Assembly (NCBI GenBank): GCA_015484935.1
Contig: WFUQ01000151.1
Location: 1-11,459 of the forward strand
DNA from: Gammaproteobacteria bacterium
GTDB lineage: Bacteria > Pseudomonadota > Gammaproteobacteria > SZUA-229
Direction of reading: 5' to 3'
Length of the DNA stretch: 11,459 nucleotides
Below, one piece after another: positions 7,002-11,459 of the stretch. Made by a program: the position numbers and the translations under genes. Under the pieces are notes generated by a model. The model was not told the DNA's origin, did no database searches, and saw only the letters and a list, made by a program, of their open reading frames with translations. How positions within the stretch are numbered: position 1 is the first letter of the stretch; the number at the start of each line of letters is the position of its first letter.

Positions 7002-9335
7002 TTGGCTCAAGCACGCCGTAAAAAAACAACAACAGGCACAGAGCTGACATCGCATATACAGCATGGCTTGCGCGAGGGCGCGATGTTACTGCTGGCCGCA
7101 GTCGCGCTGTTTTTACTGATTTCTCTGCTCACCTACGACATCAATGATCCCGGCTGGTCGCATACCGGGCCACGCGAAGCATTGAGTAATGCCGCGGGTG
7201 TGGTCGGTGCCTGGTTCGCCGATGTTCTGTTCAACCTGTTCGGTTATCTATCCTATCTGTTCCCGGTGATCATCGCTTACAGCGGCTGGTTGGTGCTGCG
7301 TGGCAATCGTGAAGATCACAATCCCGACGAGATCGACTTCGGTGTGCTTGGCATACGCTGGGCAGGCTTTTTGACTACGCTTGCGACCGGTTGTGCACTG
7401 GCGAGTCTGCATTTTGTCTTCTCTGCCAACAGCCTGCCACTGGATGGTGGTGGCATCCTCGGACGCTGGCTGGGTGATGGCATGGCCGATGTGCTCGGGC
7501 TGCTCGGTTCGACCTTGATCCTGCTCGCTGCGTTTCTGGCGGGTATCACCCTGTTCAGTGGTATCTCCTGGTTCAAGGTTATCGACCTGGTCGGTCGCTG
7601 GAGTCTGATCGCCTATCGCTGGGCACATGAAAAAATTCAACATATCCGCACTACGATACAGGAGCGTAAAGCTGGCGAAGAAGCGAAACAGAAACGTGCT
7701 GTGGTGGTTGAGGCGGACAAGGTAAAGACCGCCAAACGGGACGAACAGGTGCGCATCGAGCCGACCGTGAAGAAGATCGAGATTTCGGAACGTCTCGATC
7801 GCGAAAAGCAGATCGCGCTTTTCGAGGCCCCTGCAGATGCAGAGTTACCCGCCTTGCGTTTACTCGACCCGCCAAAACCTCATGAGAAGGGGTATTCCGA
7901 AGATGCGCTGAATCATCTGTCGCGCATGGTCGAGATCAAACTGGCTGACTTCGGCATCGAGGTGCGGGTGGTCGCGGTGCATCCGGGGCCGGTCATCACC
8001 CGTTTTGAGATGGAACCGGCACCCGGCGTGAAAGCCAGCAAGATCACCGCTTTGGCGAAAGATCTGGCACGTTCATTGTCAGTGCAGAGTGTGTTGGTGG
8101 TAGAAGTCATACCCGGTAAATCGGTGGTCGGACTGGAGATTCCGAACGAACATCGCGAACTGGTCTCGCTCAGCGAAATTCTGATGTCACAGGAATACGA
8201 TAAATCCAGCTCACCGTTGACCATGGGCCTGGGTAAGGATATCTCCGGCCATCCGGTAGTGGCCGATCTGGGCAAGATGCCACATCTGCTGGTCGCCGGT
8301 ACCACCGGTTCCGGTAAGTCAGTGTGCGTGAATGCCTTGTTGATGAGTCTGTTGTACAAGAGCAAACCCAGCGAAGTGCGCATGATACTCATCGACCCCA
8401 AGATGCTCGAACTCAATGTCTACGATGGCATCCCGCACCTGCTGACACCGGTGGTGACGGACATGAAAGACGCTGCCAATGCTTTGCGCTGGTGTGTCGG
8501 TGAGATGGAGAGCCGCTACGCGCTGATGGCATCGCTGGGTGTACGCAATATCGCCGGTTATAACCGCAAGGTGAAAGAAGCCATCGATGCCGGTGAACCC
8601 ATCGAAGACCCGACATTCGACCCCGACCATCAACCACCCGGTGCGCAGCCCGTCAAATTACAGCCCTTGCCTTACATCGTGGTGGTGGTCGATGAGTTCG
8701 CCGATCTGTTCATGGTGGTGGGCAAGAAGATAGAAGAACTGATCGCAAGACTGGCGCAGAAAGCGCGTGCTTCCGGTATCCATCTCATCCTCGCCACCCA
8801 GCGGCCATCGGTCGATGTCATCACCGGACTGATCAAATCGAACATCCCGACACGCATCGCATTTCAGGTGTCATCACGCGTGGATTCGCGCACCATCCTC
8901 GATCAGATGGGAGCCGACCAGCTGCTTGGTCATGGCGATATGTTGTATCTGGCAGGTGGTAAAAATATCCCGACACGTGTGCACGGCGCCTTCGTCGATG
9001 ACCATGAAGTGCATAATGTCGTGAATTTCCTCAAGCAGGATTCGCAACCGGAATACATAAAAGAAGTGGTGCAGGAATCCAGCGACATCAAACTGCCCGG
9101 TGAGCCGAGTAGCGGTGCCAACGGCGAAGATATGGATGAGCTATACGATACCGCGGTGCAGATCGTACTCGAATCCCGCAAGGCATCCATCTCATACGTA
9201 CAGCGCCGCCTGAAGATAGGCTACAACCGTGCCGCCAGAATGATCGAAGAGATGGAAGCGAGCGGAGTGGTATCTGCCATGCAATCCAATGGTTCACGTG
9301 AAGTGATAGCACCGGACCAGAAAGAGCATTCGTGA
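7002..9335 (+). CDS. ftsK: DNA translocase FtsK
   Basis: FtsK couples septum formation to chromosome segregation. It is a membrane-anchored hexameric ATPase that pumps DNA towards dif and activates XerCD. The 777 residues are typical of FtsK with a short linker (P. aeruginosa about 810, E. coli 1329). The N-terminal region to about residue 195 carries four or so membrane segments at the division site. A charged linker follows (about 205-275). The alpha domain begins near [10 protein letters not shown] and includes the [16 protein letters not shown] segment. The RecA-like motor has Walker A GTTGSGKS (433-440), Walker B VVVVDE with D564-E565, and [18 protein letters not shown]. The winged-helix gamma domain for KOPS recognition is about 709-770 ([25 protein letters not shown]). 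The start is TTG at 7002, five bases after GGAAGG (6991-6996). No in-frame ATG gives the conserved N-terminus, so TTG is accepted. Confidence 0.97.
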   Translation: MAQARRKKTTTGTELTSHIQHGLREGAMLLLAAVALFLLISLLTYDINDPGWSHTGPREALSNAAGVVGAWFADVLFNLFGYLSYLFPVIIAYSGWLVLRGNREDHNPDEIDFGVLGIRWAGFLTTLATGCALASLHFVFSANSLPLDGGGILGRWLGDGMADVLGLLGSTLILLAAFLAGITLFSGISWFKVIDLVGRWSLIAYRWAHEKIQHIRTTIQERKAGEEAKQKRAVVVEADKVKTAKRDEQVRIEPTVKKIEISERLDREKQIALFEAPADAELPALRLLDPPKPHEKGYSEDALNHLSRMVEIKLADFGIEVRVVAVHPGPVITRFEMEPAPGVKASKITALAKDLARSLSVQSVLVVEVIPGKSVVGLEIPNEHRELVSLSEILMSQEYDKSSSPLTMGLGKDISGHPVVADLGKMPHLLVAGTTGSGKSVCVNALLMSLLYKSKPSEVRMILIDPKMLELNVYDGIPHLLTPVVTDMKDAANALRWCVGEMESRYALMASLGVRNIAGYNRKVKEAIDAGEPIEDPTFDPDHQPPGAQPVKLQPLPYIVVVVDEFADLFMVVGKKIEELIARLAQKARASGIHLILATQRPSVDVITGLIKSNIPTRIAFQVSSRVDSRTILDQMGADQLLGHGDMLYLAGGKNIPTRVHGAFVDDHEVHNVVNFLKQDSQPEYIKEVVQESSDIKLPGEPSSGANGEDMDELYDTAVQIVLESRKASISYVQRRLKIGYNRAARMIEEMEASGVVSAMQSNGSREVIAPDQKEHS

Positions 9336-9603
9336 CGGTCGGGTTTGGCAGGGTTAATAATGTCCGGTGAAAGATATAGTCCGCTATTGAACGTGAATAC
9401 GCACTAATAAGGCTAAACAGATTCCAGCCGCGAAAAACGCGAAGGGCGCAAAAGACTTTTAAAACAAAAAAGATTTTTCGCGTACTTTGCGTTGTTCGCG
9501 GCAAAAATATTTTAAAGTGAAACGATTGTTGTGTCCGGTACGCGTTCATTAGCGGACTGAATCAAACCTGAACGTTTCATCAGACACTTCTGCGATCAAA
9601 CAC
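9336..9603. other. ftsK-PLD intergenic region containing a repeat
   Basis: This gap of 268 bases holds the palindromic repeat at 9427-9502 and no convincing gene. A long reverse-strand frame that crosses it (up to 9549) reads into ftsK and has the monotonous FFVLKVFCALRVF composition of translated repeat. No clear hairpin-plus-T terminator follows ftsK, so read-through into the next gene is possible. Confidence 0.6.
9427..9502. repeat. Imperfect palindromic repeat downstream of ftsK
   Basis: Arms of 26 bases (9427-9452 and 9477-9502) are reverse complements at 21 of 26 positions, around a 24-base A/T-rich centre. Each arm is made of roughly 9-base units (CGCGAAAAA, CGCGAAGGG, CGCAAAAG). The design resembles the ftsK-upstream repeat (short tandem units in inverted arms) but the sequence is different. 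It is of a kind seen as interspersed copies in many proteobacteria, and may fold as a long hairpin in RNA. Confidence 0.75.
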
Positions 9604-10137
9604 ATGCATAAATTATTGCTAAACCGTGAGATATACGAAGTGCTGATCCAGGAGTATCTGCCTGAGGCGAAGCAGTTCGTCTGGATAGTCACTGCTGATA
9701 TCAAAGACATGCATGTCGAGGCCTTCGGTGGTTTCGTACCGCTGCTGGAATTGCTGGCCGACATGGTAAGCAGAGGAGTTGCGGTCAGGTTGATTCACGC
9801 AAAAGAGCCCGGTCCACGTTTTCGGGAAGATTTTGACCGTTTCGATGAGCTGGTCGATAATGAACTATTCGAGCGTATCCTGTGTCCACGTGTACATACC
9901 AAAGCGATCATCATCGATAATCAGGTCGCTTTTACCGGCTCACCGAATCTGACCGGAGCGGGCATGGGCAGTAAACACGAAGACAAGCGTAATTTCGAAG
10001 CGGGTTTTCTGTTCGATGATCAGGCAGATGTACAGAGGTTGGTAGATTGGGTGGATAAGTTGTATCTTGGTGAATGTTGTCAGTCGTGCAGACGGCGACA
10101 GTATTGCCCTGATCCGATCGATGAATCATTCAAATAA
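9604..10137 (+). CDS. Phospholipase D-like protein with one HKD motif and C-terminal Cys cluster
   Basis: This 177-residue soluble protein of the PLD superfamily has a single HKD catalytic motif, as in the Nuc endonucleases that dimerise to build one active site. The motif is H98-T-K100-AIII-D105, followed by GSPNLTGAG (112-120) and an acidic residue E132 in RNFEAGF. The N-terminal half carries VWIVTADIKDMHVE and a helix-strand unit ending in GVAVRLIHA. The tail has four cysteines, C158-C159-x2-C162-x5-C168, in ECCQSCRRRQYCPDPI, suggesting a small metal site; the bound metal is unknown. No signal peptide or membrane segment is seen. The substrate could be nucleic acid or phospholipid and cannot be told. 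The ATG at 9604 has no obvious Shine-Dalgarno, but no better start exists before the upstream in-frame stop at 9550. It interrupts the usual ftsK-lolA linkage. Confidence 0.85.
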   Translation: MHKLLLNREIYEVLIQEYLPEAKQFVWIVTADIKDMHVEAFGGFVPLLELLADMVSRGVAVRLIHAKEPGPRFREDFDRFDELVDNELFERILCPRVHTKAIIIDNQVAFTGSPNLTGAGMGSKHEDKRNFEAGFLFDDQADVQRLVDWVDKLYLGECCQSCRRRQYCPDPIDESFK

Positions 10138-10142
10138 AATAG

Positions 10143-10169
10143 GGAAACTCTGATTAATTCAGAGCTTCC
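10143..10169. repeat. Hairpin between the PLD and GFA genes
   Basis: GGAA-A-CTCTGA / TCAGAG-C-TTCC forms an eleven-pair stem with one mismatch around a TTAAT loop, starting six bases after the PLD stop. There is no T-tract after it, so it is not a classical intrinsic terminator. It may protect or process mRNA, or be a remnant repeat end. Confidence 0.5.
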
Positions 10170-10195
10170 ATAGATAATGCGAAGCGAGTAACGAG

Positions 10196-10609
10196 ATGAC
10201 GGATGCGAAGTTAACAGGCAGTTGCCTGTGTGGTGCGGTGCAGTATGAGATCAACGGAGAGGCGGAACGGTTCTATCATTGCCACTGCCAGCGTTGTCGC
10301 AAGCTGACCGGGAGTGCGAATGCCAGTAACCTGCTGGTAACACCGCTTGAATCACTGACCTGGACCAAGGGTGAAACCTTGTTGAAACGCTACAAGGTCC
10401 CCGAAGCCGAGCGTTTCTATAATTGTTTCTGTTCCGAATGTGGCAGCCCGATGCCGCGAGTGGTGCCGGAACTGGGCGGCGTGTTGATCGCAGCTGGTTC
10501 GCTCAACGAAGAACCACCGATACTGCCGTCTGCACGTATCTTCTGGGAATCGCGAGCCGAGTGGACCTGCCCGGATGAGAACCTGCCGGTATATGCCGAG
10601 TACCCGTAA
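10196..10609 (+). CDS. GFA (CENP-V/GFA domain) family zinc protein
   Basis: This 137-residue protein matches the GFA family (glutathione-dependent formaldehyde-activating enzyme/CENP-V fold). The family zinc ligands are visible. C10-L-C12-G begins the domain, C29-H-C31-xx-C34-RK is the central cluster, and C77-x-C79-xx-C82-GSP is the third. The end of the protein (ARIFWESRAEWTCPDENLPVYAEYP) is also typical. Only a few members have been tied to formaldehyde and glutathione chemistry, so the actual role is unknown and the Gfa enzyme name would be over-annotation. It begins 58 bases after the PLD gene on the same strand. A weak GCGAG precedes the ATG. The two genes may share a transcript, but the hairpin between them and unrelated families make a functional link uncertain. 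Confidence 0.93.
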   Translation: MTDAKLTGSCLCGAVQYEINGEAERFYHCHCQRCRKLTGSANASNLLVTPLESLTWTKGETLLKRYKVPEAERFYNCFCSECGSPMPRVVPELGGVLIAAGSLNEEPPILPSARIFWESRAEWTCPDENLPVYAEYP

Positions 10610-10672
10610 TAATCATGCGTAGGATTGGGAGTCGGGCAGGACTGCTTGAAGTACCGGATGGAGTGTTCGATA

Positions 10673-10742
10673 CGTAGGAGTGGCTTCAGCCACGAACGGG
10701 GAAAGCCTTAAACAGTGCTTCGCGGCTGCAGCCGCTCCTACG
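10673..10742. repeat. REP-like palindromic repeat upstream of lolA
   Basis: Arms of 24 bases (10673-10696 and 10719-10742) are reverse complements with three mismatches, around a 22-base centre. The arms carry the CGTAGGAG-GGCT-CAGCC-CGAA pattern that I recognise as a widespread REP-type repeat of Pseudomonas-like genomes ('gtaggagcggcttcagccgcgaa'). It fills most of the GFA-lolA gap, ends about 31 bases before the lolA ATG, and would form a stable hairpin in a transcript reading from GFA into lolA. Confidence 0.82.
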
Positions 10743-10773
10743 AGTGATGACTGATAACAGAGTGAGAATATAT

Positions 10774-11397
10774 ATGTTTCTAAAACGAATGATGTTGACG
10801 ATGTTGTTGGCAACCATGAGCATCGTCGCTCACGCCGGCGAAGGTGAAAGACTGCTGGAGAAGTTTCTGTCTGCAACCAGCAGTATGTCCGCATCTTTCA
10901 AACAGACGTTGATGTCTGACGATGGCACGGTCATGCAGGAGTCGGCTGGTGAGTTCTATCTGCAACGTCCCGGCAAGTTTCGTTGGGATTACACATCGCC
11001 TTATGAACAGCAGATCATATCCGATGGTGAGAAAGTCTACGTCTATGATGTCGATCTGGAACAGGTGACGGTACAACAGCAGGGTGCTGTTTTGAGTAAC
11101 ACGCCGATGGCATTGATAGAAGGCAGGTTGAAACTGGCTGAGACCTTCGATGTGAAACAGCTGGATTCGAAAGCGGGGGTGTATCGTCTGCAACTCATCA
11201 GCAAGGGTGGTGACAGTGACTTTAACGGCATCGTCATCGGAGTCGATGAACAGGGACTCAAGTTCATGCAGTTGAAAGACCAGTTCAACCAGTCTACGGA
11301 TATCGTGTTCTCAGACCTGAAATCCAATCCGGAATTAGGTGCAGGCCTGTTCGAGTTCACGCCACCGAAAGGTGTCGATGTGTTCAGTGGTGGTTGA
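10774..11397 (+). CDS. lolA: Outer-membrane lipoprotein carrier protein LolA
   Basis: LolA is the periplasmic chaperone that accepts lipoproteins from LolCDE and hands them to LolB at the outer membrane. The 207-residue precursor starts MFLKRMMLTMLLATMSIVAHA, a Sec signal peptide with cleavage after AHA (residue 21). The mature part shows the family blocks ASFKQTLMSDDG (40-51), GEFYLQRPGKFRWDYTSPYEQQIISDGEKVYVYDVDLEQVTV (59-100) and the downstream NTPMALIEG. ATG at 10774 is chosen because it gives a proper signal peptide, with GTGAG about seven bases upstream. A GTG at 10744 would add ten charged residues and lies against the repeat. Lying downstream of ftsK is its normal context, here separated by two accessory genes and two repeats. 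It may be cotranscribed with the next frame, which overlaps its stop. Confidence 0.95.
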   Translation: MFLKRMMLTMLLATMSIVAHAGEGERLLEKFLSATSSMSASFKQTLMSDDGTVMQESAGEFYLQRPGKFRWDYTSPYEQQIISDGEKVYVYDVDLEQVTVQQQGAVLSNTPMALIEGRLKLAETFDVKQLDSKAGVYRLQLISKGGDSDFNGIVIGVDEQGLKFMQLKDQFNQSTDIVFSDLKSNPELGAGLFEFTPPKGVDVFSGG

Positions 11398-11459
11398 TCT
11401 TGCTGCCTGATTCACAAACTGGCGATCTACTGGCCGATGAATCGTTGAAACAATACCGG
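11394..11459 (+). CDS. Start of a following reading frame, cut by the window end (possibly rarA)
   Basis: A frame opening with TTG at 11394 overlaps the lolA stop as TTGA and stays open to the end of the window (about 22 codons, MILLPDSQTGDLLADESLKQYR). A second TTG at 11400 is an alternative start. In gammaproteobacteria lolA is commonly followed by rarA (mgsA, replication-associated recombination AAA+ ATPase), whose N-terminus reads PLAxRxRP shortly after a variable lead. The visible part would be only that variable lead, so the assignment rests on position and the stop/start overlap, not on similarity. Confidence 0.4.
   Translation, partial: MILLPDSQTGDLLADESLKQYR

Noticed and set aside
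9088..9549. Reverse-strand frame of 153 codons over the ftsK end
   Set aside because: It is antisense to the conserved ftsK gamma domain and continues into the 9427-9502 repeat. Codon pattern and composition are not protein-like.
10744..10773. Upstream GTG start for LolA
   Set aside because: It would put ten mostly polar residues before a complete signal peptide, and it lies immediately after the palindromic repeat.
10613..10894. Reverse-strand frame of 93 codons before lolA
   Set aside because: It includes the FVAEATPTYRT stretch typical of translated REP repeats and runs into the lolA coding region on the other strand.

Overview
The window looks like chromosome from a gammaproteobacterium, roughly 50% GC. 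The strongest clue is the gene order aat - FemAB-like acetyltransferase (DUF482) - trxB (minus strand), then ftsK ... lolA (plus strand). This is the conserved aat-trxB-ftsK-lolA neighbourhood of Pseudomonas and many other gammaproteobacteria. The species cannot be named from the sequence. A PEP-CTERM protein gene implies that the cell also encodes an exosortase (EpsH/XrtA-type) elsewhere, a system typical of environmental, exopolysaccharide- or floc-forming bacteria.

Left part (1-2628): an intergenic region carries a well-formed sigma-54 (-24/-12) promoter in front of a PEP-CTERM surface protein gene. That gene ends at a strong bidirectional terminator, which it shares with the convergent threonine synthase gene thrC. 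thrC has a consensus TATAAT box in the short divergent region it shares with the next gene.

Middle (2629-6625): a CPA2-type cation/proton antiporter without its usual C-terminal nucleotide-binding domain runs tail-to-tail into, and overlaps, aat. aat (leucyl/phenylalanyl-tRNA-protein transferase, N-degron pathway), a DUF482/COG3146 acyltransferase and trxB (thioredoxin reductase) form a minus-strand operon read trxB -> DUF482 -> aat. The start of aat lies inside the end of the DUF482 gene. The bpt(ate)-infA-clpA genes that often follow aat are absent, so the conserved block is broken there.

Right part (6626-11459): ftsK (DNA translocase) starts with TTG behind a good Shine-Dalgarno. It is followed by two accessory genes, a single-HKD phospholipase D-like protein with a C-terminal cysteine cluster and a GFA/CENP-V-fold zinc protein, and then by lolA (periplasmic lipoprotein chaperone). 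A further reading frame begins at a TTGA overlap with the lolA stop and runs off the window; its position suggests rarA. The three gaps around these genes each hold a different imperfect palindromic repeat of the REP/MITE kind (6776-6907, 9427-9502, 10673-10742).

Most of the window is housekeeping DNA. I did not find a clearly new multi-gene system. The points most worth a second look are the sigma-54-driven PEP-CTERM gene with possible upstream activator sites, the repeat-bounded insertion between ftsK and lolA, and the Cys-cluster PLD protein.
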